Notes: generated by a model from the sequence alone, not told the origin. A stretch of DNA of 6,959 nt from Actinomycetota bacterium (GCA_005885565.1 VAXK01000021.1:1-6959); one strand, 5' to 3'; positions 1 to 5,907 are shown, numbered from the stretch's first letter. Numbers and translations: made by a program.

Positions 1-1081
1 AGGCGAGGAAGATCGCCGTGCTCTTCCACGCGGGCCCGCGCATCGCGGCGTTGATCAGGCGCGTGACGTACGTTTCGCCCGCGCTCACCAGGCCCGGCGG
101 GTGCTCGCTGACCGACCCGGTGGGGTCGATCCAGGCGACGTTCGGGAGCTTGCCGGTGCGGGCGGCCCGGAGGTAGTTCCCGAGCGACGTCACGTTCCCG
201 AGCTGGCCGTCCTGCTGGACGGTGTCGAAGTAGGGCAGCGGGTTCCAGATCCCGGGCGTCTTCGCGCCCTGCCGCACCGACTCGCAGATCATCGCGTCGT
301 CCGCGCAGTCGGGCTCGGTGCCCGAGAAGACGTAGTAGCGCCAGCTCACCCGGTGCTCGTGCAGGAGGTAGGTGAGGTCGGTCCATGCGTAGTCGGGCGG
401 GACGTGCTGGGGGTTTCCCTGCTGATCGGGGGTCGGGCCGGGGTTCTGGAGCTGGTTCGTGCAGCTCATGGGGTCGTTCTTCACCGTGCACCTCGCCGAC
501 CACTCCGAGACCATGAAGAGGTGGGCCGGCAGGCTCCAGGAGGCGTTCGGCTCGAACATGTGGTCCTGGAGGACGAAGTGCTTCGCGTACGCCCAGTAGT
601 TCGGGATCTCGTGCGCGTCGTGGTAGCCCATCACGTCGGGATTTGCGAAGCGCTGCGAGCACGCCGGGTCGTTCGGGTGCTGCTTGCACCCTCGGCGGCG
701 CCCGCGCTCGGCCTGGGCGACGAAGCCGTCCATCCGGCCGCCGTTCACGTCGGCCGCCGCGTTCGTCTCGCCGTGCGGGCCGCCCGCGTTCAGGTCGTTC
801 GGGTCGTGGAACGGCCGCTGGCAGTCGCCCTGCGCGGGATCCGGCACGCACACGTTCGGCGGGATCCCGTCCGCGCCCGGGAACGTGCCGAAGTAGTGAT
901 CGAAAGAGCGGTTCTCCTGCATGATCACGATCACGTGCTTGATCTTGTGGATGCCGCGCGCGGGCGGCGGTTTTGGCTTTCGCTTCGCGTCCGCGTGGCC
1001 CGTACCGAGCACGGCGGTGACGAGTCCCAGCGTGGCGAGGAGCTGGAGCGCGACGAGGGGCTTACGACCCATCGCCCACAT
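1..1081 (-). CDS. Secreted phosphoesterase (phospholipase C / acid phosphatase family), 3' end cut by window edge
   Basis: Reading the minus strand gives 360 uninterrupted codons that run off the left edge. The N-terminus is a signal peptide: MGRK, then a hydrophobic stretch to about residue 28 ending GHADA. The diagnostic family motif ENRSFDHYFGT is at residues 56-66, preceded by KIKHVIVIMQ, and further on comes a conserved-looking PNASWSLPAHLFMVS segment. These place it in the phosphoesterase family of bacterial phospholipases C and AcpA-like acid phosphatases, metal-dependent enzymes that hydrolyse phosphate esters outside the membrane. Eight cysteines lie in four close pairs (three are C-X8-C), which fits disulfides in an exported protein. 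The window ends just after AIFLA, before the second conserved metal-site region usual in the family, so substrate type cannot be judged. Start choice is uncertain: ATG 1081 and ATG 1072 are in frame and either gives a good signal peptide, GTG 1111 is also open, and none has a clear ribosome binding site. It is divergent from the nitroreductase gene. Confidence 0.9.
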   Translation of the reverse strand, partial: MWAMGRKPLVALQLLATLGLVTAVLGTGHADAKRKPKPPPARGIHKIKHVIVIMQENRSFDHYFGTFPGADGIPPNVCVPDPAQGDCQRPFHDPNDLNAGGPHGETNAAADVNGGRMDGFVAQAERGRRRGCKQHPNDPACSQRFANPDVMGYHDAHEIPNYWAYAKHFVLQDHMFEPNASWSLPAHLFMVSEWSARCTVKNDPMSCTNQLQNPGPTPDQQGNPQHVPPDYAWTDLTYLLHEHRVSWRYYVFSGTEPDCADDAMICESVRQGAKTPGIWNPLPYFDTVQQDGQLGNVTSLGNYLRAARTGKLPNVAWIDPTGSVSEHPPGLVSAGETYVTRLINAAMRGPAWKSTAIFLA

Positions 1082-1155
1082 GAAGCTCGCGCTTCGCCAA
1101 GGGAACGTCACGCGCGCGTAAGAACGGCGTAAAACGCTCCCGCTAAGCTCGCGGC
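1082..1155. promoter_or_regulatory. Divergent intergenic region between phosphoesterase and nitroreductase genes
   Basis: This 74-bp gap separates two divergent starts and should hold both promoters. The plus-strand -10 box is listed separately. For the minus-strand gene I find no convincing TANNNT box at leaderless distance from any candidate start. The relatively AT-rich stretch around 1119-1134 contains the imperfect direct repeat GTAAGAACG / GTAAAACG, which could be a regulatory site or chance. Confidence 0.4.
1144..1149 (+). promoter_or_regulatory. -10 box of a leaderless promoter for the nitroreductase gene
   Basis: TAAGCT matches the actinobacterial -10 pattern TANNNT and lies 6 nt before the GTG at 1156. 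Transcription would therefore begin at or next to the start codon. No Shine-Dalgarno sequence is present, which agrees with a leaderless mRNA. No recognisable -35 box is seen at 16-18 nt. Confidence 0.55.
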
Positions 1156-1818
1156 GTGGAGTACCGGCCCGTTCCGCTCGAGTACGAGCGGCCGACCGAG
1201 GATGCGGCCCTCGAGAGCTCGCGCGCCTTCCTCGCGATGCTGGAGGCGCGGCGCTCCGTCCGCCGCTTCTCCTCCGAGCCGGTTCCGCTCGAGCTCGTCG
1301 AGAACGCGATCCGCGCGGCCGGCACCGCGCCGTCGGGAGCCCACCAGCAGCCGTGGACGTTCGTGCTCGTCTCCGACCCGGAGGTGAAGCGCCGGCTGCG
1401 CGAGGGCGCCGAGGCCGAAGAGCGCGAGTGCTACGACCGGCGCGCGACGCCGGAGTGGCTCGAGGCGGTGGCGCCGATCGGCACCGACTGGATCAAGACG
1501 CACATGACGGACGCGCCATTCGTCATCGTGGTCTTCGAGCAGGCCTGGCGCCCCGGCGACGACGGGGAGAAGATCAAGCATTACTACGTGCGCGAGTCGG
1601 TCGGCATCGCTGTGGGCTTTCTGCTCGCGGCGCTCCAGGCCGCCGGGCTCTGTGCGCTGACGCACACGCCGTCGCCGATGCGCTTCCTCGGTGAGATCCT
1701 CGGCCGGCCCGAGAACGAGCGGCCGTTCATCCTCGTCCCGGTCGGGTATCCGGCCGACGACGCCGAGGTGCCGGACCTCGAGCGCAAGCCGCTCGACGAG
1801 ATCCTGGTGCGAGTGTGA
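1156..1818 (+). CDS. Iodotyrosine deiodinase-like flavin nitroreductase (putative halotyrosine dehalogenase)
   Basis: This is a 220-residue FMN-dependent nitroreductase-fold protein. Seen: RRSVRRF (32-38), the FMN-phosphate-binding part of the fold; GTAPSGAHQQPW (56-67); HYYVRESVGIA (142-152); LTHTPSP (168-174); and PVGYPA followed by VPDLERKPLDEI near the end. Known: this order of motifs is that of iodotyrosine deiodinase (IYD), which reductively removes iodide, bromide or chloride from halogenated tyrosines, rather than that of NfsB-type nitroreductases. The IYD residues that bind the substrate zwitterion (human Glu157, Tyr161, Lys182 from memory) match Glu89, Tyr93 and Lys114 with identical spacing, and Thr171 falls where the flavin-N5 Thr239 lies. 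Unlike the mammalian enzyme it has no membrane anchor, so it is cytoplasmic. GTG 1156 is chosen because a -10 box precedes it by 6 nt. Its stop overlaps the start of the LysE gene. Alternative: a related flavin reductase acting on another aromatic compound. Confidence 0.9.
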   Translation: MEYRPVPLEYERPTEDAALESSRAFLAMLEARRSVRRFSSEPVPLELVENAIRAAGTAPSGAHQQPWTFVLVSDPEVKRRLREGAEAEERECYDRRATPEWLEAVAPIGTDWIKTHMTDAPFVIVVFEQAWRPGDDGEKIKHYYVRESVGIAVGFLLAALQAAGLCALTHTPSPMRFLGEILGRPENERPFILVPVGYPADDAEVPDLERKPLDEILVRV

Positions 1819-2366
1819 AAGGCGCGGTCGCGGCCGGGCTCGGGCTCGGGTTCCTGACGGCGGCGCAGGTCGGGCCGATTTGGCTTCTCTGCCTCCGCTC
1901 CACGCTGCGCGGCGGGTTCCGCGTCGGCGTCGCGATCGGCGCCGGCGCAGCGGTAATCGACATGGTCTACGCGGGGCTCGGCGTCGCCGGGGCGAGCCGG
2001 CTCCTCGAGATCGACCCGCTGCGCGTCACCCTCGGCGTGACCGGCGCCGTCGTGCTCGCCCTCGTCGGCCTCCGGACGCTGTGGAGCGCGTTCCGCATCC
2101 GGCTCGGCGGTGAGGTCGAGGAGGAGGTCGCGTCGCCGCGGCGCGCCTTCGTCGCGTCCCTCGGCGCGACCGCCTCGAACCCGATGACGATCGCCGCGTG
2201 GGCCGCGATCTTCACGGCGGCCGGCCGCCGCTATTGTCGGCCCGCGGCTCGTCGCCGGGATCGACGCCGCGTCGGCGCTCGCGATCGTCGGCTTCGCCGG
2301 CGTGCTCGGCCGGCGGACCCTCAGCTCGCCCTCCCGCTGACGACCGTCTTGTCCAGCAGACACTGA
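1815..2366 (+). CDS. LysE-type amino-acid exporter, apparently frameshifted and C-terminally truncated
   Basis: The first 135 residues are a good LysE/RhtB translocator: AAQVGPIWLLCLRSTLRGGFR near the N-terminus, the G-rich second membrane segment with Asp49, a third and fourth hydrophobic segment (about 35-60 and 70-92), a charged loop, then the SNPMTIAAWAAIF segment (121-133). The family exports amino acids from the cytoplasm. After about 2220 this frame becomes Arg-rich nonsense ending at 2366. The +1 frame from 2221 continues with a plausible hydrophobic sequence (AIVGPRLVAGIDAASALAIVGFAGVLG) and stops at TGA 2338-2340. Even with the shift repaired, the product is about 174 residues and lacks the last membrane segment expected of a roughly 200-residue protein. 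The break coincides with a 16-bp palindrome. The GTG start overlaps the nitroreductase stop in GTGA, so translation is probably coupled. It is either a decaying gene or a sequence error. Confidence 0.75.
   Translation: MKGAVAAGLGLGFLTAAQVGPIWLLCLRSTLRGGFRVGVAIGAGAAVIDMVYAGLGVAGASRLLEIDPLRVTLGVTGAVVLALVGLRTLWSAFRIRLGGEVEEEVASPRRAFVASLGATASNPMTIAAWAAIFTAAGRRYCRPAARRRDRRRVGARDRRLRRRARPADPQLALPLTTVLSSRH
2215..2230. repeat. 16-bp perfect palindrome at the LysE frameshift
   Basis: CGGCGGCCGGCCGCCG is its own reverse complement and consists only of G and C. It lies inside the LysE-like gene exactly where the coding signal jumps from one frame to the next. Such a sequence folds into a very stable hairpin and is prone to polymerase slippage and to sequencing or assembly error. 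Confidence 0.9.
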
Positions 2367-2767
2367 CGCGGCAGATAGAGCACGAGCCTTCCGTGCCGAA
2401 GCTGAAGCGACGAGCGGCGCGGCGGCTCGCCGAGCGCGTCGCCGCAGGCGAAGACGCTCCTCGCGAGGGCGCGGCGGGCGGGCGCTCGCACGATGGCGAG
2501 ATCGATCTCCTTCGCCCGCGCGACGGGCTCGGCGAGCGCGACGCCGCGTCGGCCCATACAGTCCCGGAGACGAGCGGCCCAGCCGACGAGCCGGAGAGAC
2601 TCAGCCCGGCTGAGCCGGAACCGGTTGTCGACCGGCGTCGCCTTGGCTGTGGAGACTTGCCGAGTAGCGGCGCGGGTGTCGTTACCCGTGGCGATCACCG
2701 CCGCTGCTGCTGCGCCGAGGCCGATCGCAGCGGCGGCTGCAATGAGGAGCGCCATCCGGCGCGTCAC
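2321..2767 (-). CDS. Small exported three-cysteine protein of unknown function
   Basis: I do not recognise this 148-residue protein. Its N-terminus MTRRMALL followed by an Ala/Gly-rich hydrophobic run to about residue 26 is a signal peptide or single membrane anchor, so the rest should lie outside the membrane. The mature part starts with a Thr/Ala-rich linker (30-45), then a helical-looking region with LRDCMGRRGV (Cys70), VFACGDALG (Cys108) and, after a short strand-like RLVLYLP, RQCLLD (Cys136). There is no lipobox, so it is not an obvious lipoprotein. Three cysteines leave one unpaired, or suggest a metal or partner site. GTG 2767 is preferred over the internal ATG because a TANNNT box sits 7 nt upstream. 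Its 3' end overlaps the degraded tail of the convergent LysE gene by 20-46 bp. It could be read alone or as the last gene after the PEP mutase-like gene 24 nt upstream. Confidence 0.75.
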   Translation of the reverse strand: MTRRMALLIAAAAAIGLGAAAAAVIATGNDTRAATRQVSTAKATPVDNRFRLSRAESLRLVGWAARLRDCMGRRGVALAEPVARAKEIDLAIVRAPARRALARSVFACGDALGEPPRRSSLQLRHGRLVLYLPRQCLLDKTVVSGRAS

Positions 2768-2774
2768 GGGCCAA

Positions 2775-2780
2775 AAGCTA
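2775..2780 (-). promoter_or_regulatory. -10 box of a leaderless promoter for the small exported protein
   Basis: On the minus strand TAGCTT (TANNNT) is followed by 7 nt and then the GTG start at 2767. No ribosome binding site lies between them, so the mRNA would be leaderless. The box sits in the 24-nt gap after the PEP mutase-like gene, giving the small gene its own promoter. Confidence 0.5.
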
Positions 2781-2786
2781 GCCTCG

Positions 2787-2805
2787 TAAGCCTAAGAGCG
2801 GCTTA
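2787..2805 (-). terminator. Weak hairpin across the stop of the PEP mutase-like gene
   Basis: TAAGCC (2787-2792) and GGCTTA (2800-2805) form a 6-bp stem with a 7-nt loop that includes the stop codon. On the minus strand a short T run (TTTT) follows about 10 nt later, too far for a classical intrinsic terminator. It may be a weak attenuator or chance. Confidence 0.2.
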
Positions 2806-3592
2806 AGAATGCGGACTGGAGCGCGTCCCGCGCCGCGCCGTGCTCCGCGTAGCGCGACGTTCCGGCCTCGAGCAGCTCTTGCGCCGCCGAGAGCAGCGCG
2901 CCGTAGGCCGACCGCGCGAGCGCGCCGCCGGTCGAGACGCGGCGTACGTCGACCGAGGCGAGCTCGGAGACGGACGGCCCGTTCGACAGCGCGAGGACGT
3001 TCACCGGCACGCCGACCGCCTCGACGACGGCCGCGATCTGCTCAAGGTCTACCAGGCCGGGCGCGTAGACGACGTCGGCGCCGGCGTCCTGGTAAGCCAG
3101 CAGCCGCGAGATCGTGTCGTCGAGGTCGTCGACGCCGTGGAGGTGGTTCTCGGCGCGCGCGGTGAGCACGAGGCCCTGCGCCGCCTCGGCGGCCACGCGG
3201 ACAGCCTCGGCCGCGACTTCGACGTCGTCGATCCGGTCGAGGGCCGGATCGTAGTCCTCGATCGAGAAGCCCGCCGCTCCCGCCTCGGCGAGCAGCGCCG
3301 CGGTCTCGGCGACGCCGCCGGGATCGTCCGGAAAGCAGCGCTCGCTGTCGACGTTGAGCGGGAGCGAGGTGGCGGCCGCGAGCGACGCCACGTGCGTGAC
3401 GAGCTCGTCCCGCGTGACGGTCTGGTCGACCTTGCCGATCGACCAGGCGAACCCGGCGCTCGTCGTCGCGAGCGCCTCGAACCCGCGCGCGGCGAGCAGG
3501 AGCGCCGAGCCGACGTCCCACGGGTTCGGCATGACGAAGAGCTGATTGCGCCGGTGCAGCTCGCGGAAGCGGGCGCGGCGGTCGCCGTCCAC
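2792..3592 (-). CDS. PEP mutase / isocitrate lyase-family enzyme
   Basis: This 266-residue protein is a TIM-barrel member of the phosphoenolpyruvate mutase/isocitrate lyase superfamily, Mg2+-dependent enzymes that make or break C-C or P-C bonds of 2-oxo and related acids. Seen in order: FVMPNPWDVGSALLLAARGFEALATTSAG (19-47), the N-terminal substrate region; LPLNVDSE (77-84) with candidate metal ligands Asp82/Glu84; GFSIEDYD (108-115) with Glu112; LVLTARAEN (141-149) with the conserved Arg146; YQDAGADVVYAPGL; and VPVNVLA. Length is normal for the short, single-domain group. It lacks the KKCGH loop of true isocitrate lyases. The residues after Glu84 (RCFPDDP) differ from the NGFGDDP I expect for this subfamily. 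The reaction is not predictable; methylisocitrate-lyase-like or oxaloacetate-hydrolase-like activity are possible. It starts with GTG 6 nt after the YihY stop, so it is very likely in the same transcript. Confidence 0.88.
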   Translation of the reverse strand: MDGDRRARFRELHRRNQLFVMPNPWDVGSALLLAARGFEALATTSAGFAWSIGKVDQTVTRDELVTHVASLAAATSLPLNVDSERCFPDDPGGVAETAALLAEAGAAGFSIEDYDPALDRIDDVEVAAEAVRVAAEAAQGLVLTARAENHLHGVDDLDDTISRLLAYQDAGADVVYAPGLVDLEQIAAVVEAVGVPVNVLALSNGPSVSELASVDVRRVSTGGALARSAYGALLSAAQELLEAGTSRYAEHGAARDALQSAFLSRS

Positions 3593-3598
3593 CGAGCT

Positions 3599-4615
3599 CT
3601 AGGCCTTCGCAGGCGCTTGGAGCTCGACCTCGGCCGGCTCGCCGCGCCGCAGCTCGCGGCTCCGCTCGGCTTCCGCGTTGACCTCTGCGCCGAGGAGCAG
3701 CGCGAGCCCGCTGAGCCAGAGCCAGGTCAGCATGACGACGACGGCCGAGAGCGTCCCCCACGCCTTGTTGTACGAGCCGAAGCGGCTGACGTAGAACGCG
3801 AACGCTCCGGACGCGACCAGCCAGATCACGACCGCGAGCACGGAGCCGAAGCTCAGGAACTTCCAGCGCGGGTGCTTCACGTTCGGGCCCAGGTGGAGGA
3901 TCCCGGCGAAGGAGACGAGCAGCCCGCCGACGAGGAGCGGCCACTCGGCGACCCACCAGACGATCTTCACGACGGTCTTCGCCCCGATCGCGTTCCCGAT
4001 CCACGTCGAGAGGTGCGGGCCGAGCACGAGCACGCCGAAGGCGAGCGCGAAGCCGAGCAGCGCGAAGAAGACCATCGCGAACGCTGCGAGCCGTCGGCGG
4101 ACGAAGCCGCGCGTCTCCTCGCGGTCGTACGCGATGTTGAGCGCCCACATGAGGTTTTGCATCGCGCCGCCGAGCGACCAGAGCGCGAGCGCGCCGCCGA
4201 TCCCCGCCACTACGGCGCCGGTCGCCTGGTGCTGGGTCATCCGCTTCAGGCTGCCGCTGAGCAGGGTCTGCGCCTGGCCGGGGATGATCGTGCCGAGCTT
4301 GTCCACGATCGTCGTGACCGCGTGCGGCCCCGCGAGGAGGCTGAAGACGCCGGCCGCGAGCAGCAGCGCGGACGGAATCGCGAGGAACGCGTAGTAGGCG
4401 AGCGCGGCCGCGAGGTTCGTGATGTGGTCGCGGTTCGCTTCCTTCAGCGCGCGCTTGAGGATCGCGAGGTAGTCCCGCTTCGAGAGGTCCGTGGGCTCCG
4501 GGTCACGAAGCCTCGGCTCGCGGTGCTCGGGCTGCGGCTGGGGCGCGTCCTCGAGCGGCGCCTCGTCGGGCGGCGGACGGCCTTCCTCGCGGCGGGTGCG
4601 CTGGCGGAGCTTCAT
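3599..4615 (-). CDS. YihY/BrkB family integral membrane protein
   Basis: The product is 338 residues. The first 45 or so are hydrophilic, rich in Pro, Glu and Arg, and should be cytoplasmic. Six membrane segments follow at roughly 67-95, 133-157, 175-200, 216-240, 254-277 and 287-311, then a charged tail. Family-typical pieces are visible: AAALAYYAFLAIP (69-81), NIAYDREETRGFVRRR (160-175), a GPNVKHPRWKF loop (243-253), YVSRFGSYNKAWGTLSAVVVMLTWLWLSG (275-303) and LLLGAEVNAEAER (307-319). The family was once thought to contain RNase BN, which was a misassignment, and its molecular role is still unclear. The sequence opens far upstream of 4615, but ATG 4615 is the only sensible start, since the upstream translation is Arg-rich shadow of other genes. 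A weak GGGAAG lies 9 nt before it. The gene begins 29 nt after the PEBP stop and ends 6 nt before the PEP mutase-like gene, so the three look co-transcribed. Confidence 0.92.
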   Translation of the reverse strand: MKLRQRTRREEGRPPPDEAPLEDAPQPQPEHREPRLRDPEPTDLSKRDYLAILKRALKEANRDHITNLAAALAYYAFLAIPSALLLAAGVFSLLAGPHAVTTIVDKLGTIIPGQAQTLLSGSLKRMTQHQATGAVVAGIGGALALWSLGGAMQNLMWALNIAYDREETRGFVRRRLAAFAMVFFALLGFALAFGVLVLGPHLSTWIGNAIGAKTVVKIVWWVAEWPLLVGGLLVSFAGILHLGPNVKHPRWKFLSFGSVLAVVIWLVASGAFAFYVSRFGSYNKAWGTLSAVVVMLTWLWLSGLALLLGAEVNAEAERSRELRRGEPAEVELQAPAKA

Positions 4616-4644
4616 GCCCGCGGACTTCCCACGAGGGCCGCGAC

Positions 4645-5145
4645 TTAAGCATGGCCTCGGTAAGTCCCGATAAGCAGCGTCTGCCGGACCATGTTCGCGG
4701 AGCCGACGGCCCGCCGGAACTCGCTCGCGGTCGCCCCGTTCCGCAGCCGCAGCGGGTTCGCGAGCGCGTAGAGCACGAACACGTATCGATGTGTCGTGCC
4801 GGCCGGCGGGCACGGGCCGCTCCAGCTGACGAGGCCGAAGCCGTTCCGGCCCTCGCGCGGCGGGCGCGCGCCGGCGGCGAGGCCGCGGCTGCGCGGCGAG
4901 ATCCCCCACGCGAGCCAGTGCACGAACTTGCTCGGCGTGCTGACGTCCACGACCTGGAGGGCGAGCGTCCGCGCTCGAGGCGGCGGCGCCGTCCAGCGAA
5001 GCGGCGGCGAGAGGCCCGGGCCGTCGCAGCTGAACCGCTTCGGGATCGCTCCGCCGGAGCGAAAGGCCGGGCTCGTGAGCCGGAACGGCCCGGTCACGGA
5101 GGCGACCAGCGTGAGGGCCGCCGATACGACGACGAACTTGACCAT
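4645..5145 (-). CDS. YbhB/YbcL-type Raf kinase inhibitor-like (PEBP) protein
   Basis: This 166-residue protein belongs to the phosphatidylethanolamine-binding family. Seen: FRLTSPAFRSGGAIP (21-35), then KRFSCDG....SPPLRW (36-51) with Asp41 in the ligand pocket, LALQVVDVSTP (61-71), FVHWLAWGI (74-82) with His76, SGPCPPAGTTHRYVFVLYAL (109-128) with His119 and the strand that closes the pocket. The family binds small anionic ligands; bacterial members have no firm physiological role. The N-terminus (MVKFVVVSAALTLVASVTG) is hydrophobic like a signal peptide, so it may be exported. The frame is open far upstream, but ATG 5145 is chosen because GAGGG precedes it by 5 nt and homology begins there; the upstream residues are a shadow of the transpeptidase gene. 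It heads a probable run with the YihY gene 29 nt downstream. Confidence 0.9.
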   Translation of the reverse strand: MVKFVVVSAALTLVASVTGPFRLTSPAFRSGGAIPKRFSCDGPGLSPPLRWTAPPPRARTLALQVVDVSTPSKFVHWLAWGISPRSRGLAAGARPPREGRNGFGLVSWSGPCPPAGTTHRYVFVLYALANPLRLRNGATASEFRRAVGSANMVRQTLLIGTYRGHA

Positions 5146-5199
5146 CTCGTCCCTCGAAAGAGTGACGGAAGCACGTGAGGCGGTGCCGATCCGAAGGAG
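5146..5199. promoter_or_regulatory. Divergent gap between PEBP and L,D-transpeptidase genes
   Basis: These 54 bp separate two divergent genes. GAGGG at 5151-5155 (minus strand) is the PEBP ribosome binding site. AAGGAGG at 5194-5200 (plus strand) abuts the transpeptidase start. A TTGACC at 5138-5143 could be a plus-strand -35 box, but the hexamer 17 nt later is a poor -10. No TANNNT box sits at leaderless distance from either start. Confidence 0.35.
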
Positions 5200-5907
5200 G
5201 TGGCCCGACCGGCGCTCGTCGCCCTCGCTCTCGTTGCGGCGCTCACCTTCGTGCCGCGCTCGCCTGCACGCGCCGTCGTGCTCTCTGCCGGGCGCCCGGC
5301 CGACCAGGCGCGGCCGAGCGGCCACCTCATCGCCTACGTCCGCTCGCGCGTCGCGCTCCTCGCCCATCCCGGCGGCCGCGTCGTCGAGCGCCTCTCGAGC
5401 CGCACGTCCTTCGGCTCGCCGCAGACGCTCGCGGTCGTCCGCAGCCGGTACGGACGGTGGCTCGCCGTCTCCACGCCCGAGCTCGGGAACGGGCGGCTCG
5501 CCTGGGTCGACGCACGCGTCGGCGGCCTGCGCTTCGCGCGCACGCGGCTCGAGCTCGACGTCGACCTCTCGCAGCGGCTCGTGGTTCTGCGCCGCGGCTC
5601 CCAAGTGCTGCGCCGGCTCGTCGTCGGCGTCGGTCGCCCCGGCTCCCCCACGCCGACCGGCCGCTTCTCCGTGACCGACAAGTTGAAGGGCGCCGCGTAC
5701 AGCGCCTACTACGGCTGCTGCATCCTCGCGCTCTCGGCGACGCAGTCGAACCTGCCGGCCGGCTGGAGCGGCGGGAACCGGATTGCGATCCACGGCGGCC
5801 CGACCGGCGGCGCGGTCTCGGCGGGCTGCATCCACGCCGGCGACGGGGACCTGCGCTACCTCATGCGCCTCGTCCCGCTCGGAACGCCGGTCGTCATCCG
5901 GGCCTAG
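5200..5907 (+). CDS. Secreted L,D-transpeptidase with N-terminal SH3-like region
   Basis: The 235-residue product has a signal peptide (hydrophobic residues 5-18, cleavage likely after SPARA at 25). Residues about 43-105 form an SH3-like beta region (VALLAHPGGRVVERL ... GRWLAVSTPELGNGRLAWVDA), often a wall-binding module. The catalytic YkuD domain follows from about 115: LVVGVGRPGSPTPTGRFSVTDK (140-161), YYGCCILALS (170-179), IAIHGG (195-200) and SAGCIHAGDGDLRYL (207-221). Cys210 is the predicted nucleophile and His198 the conserved active-site His. Such enzymes make 3-3 cross-links in peptidoglycan or attach proteins to it. The usual Arg two residues after the catalytic Cys is His212 here. 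GTG 5200 is the only start that keeps the signal peptide, because an in-frame stop is at 5176, but a perfect AAGGAGG overlaps its first base, which is abnormally close. The stop overlaps that of the convergent propeller gene. Confidence 0.92.
   Translation: MARPALVALALVAALTFVPRSPARAVVLSAGRPADQARPSGHLIAYVRSRVALLAHPGGRVVERLSSRTSFGSPQTLAVVRSRYGRWLAVSTPELGNGRLAWVDARVGGLRFARTRLELDVDLSQRLVVLRRGSQVLRRLVVGVGRPGSPTPTGRFSVTDKLKGAAYSAYYGCCILALSATQSNLPAGWSGGNRIAIHGGPTGGAVSAGCIHAGDGDLRYLMRLVPLGTPVVIRA

Noticed and set aside
101..1132. 343-codon open frame on the plus strand opposite the phosphoesterase
   Set aside because: Val/Arg/Ala-rich shadow. The minus strand carries the unmistakable ENRSFDHYFGT phosphoesterase.
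2216..2235. Programmed +1 frameshift in the LysE gene
   Set aside because: There is no recognisable slippery codon followed by a stop or starved codon, and the shifted product is still shorter than the family, so decay or sequence error explains it better.
2787..2805. Strong intrinsic terminator
   Set aside because: The stem is only 6 bp with a 7-nt loop and the T run is distant; kept only as a low-confidence hairpin.
2840..4648. 602-codon open frame on the plus strand opposite the PEP mutase-like and YihY genes
   Set aside because: Composition is Arg/Glu/Asp-rich and low-complexity with no family motif, while the minus strand encodes two clear families. It is open only because GC-rich codons on one strand rarely make stops on the other.
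5146..5835. N-terminal extension of the PEBP frame
   Set aside because: The frame is open to 5835 but the extension is antisense to the transpeptidase, has no PEBP features, and a good ribosome binding site precedes ATG 5145.
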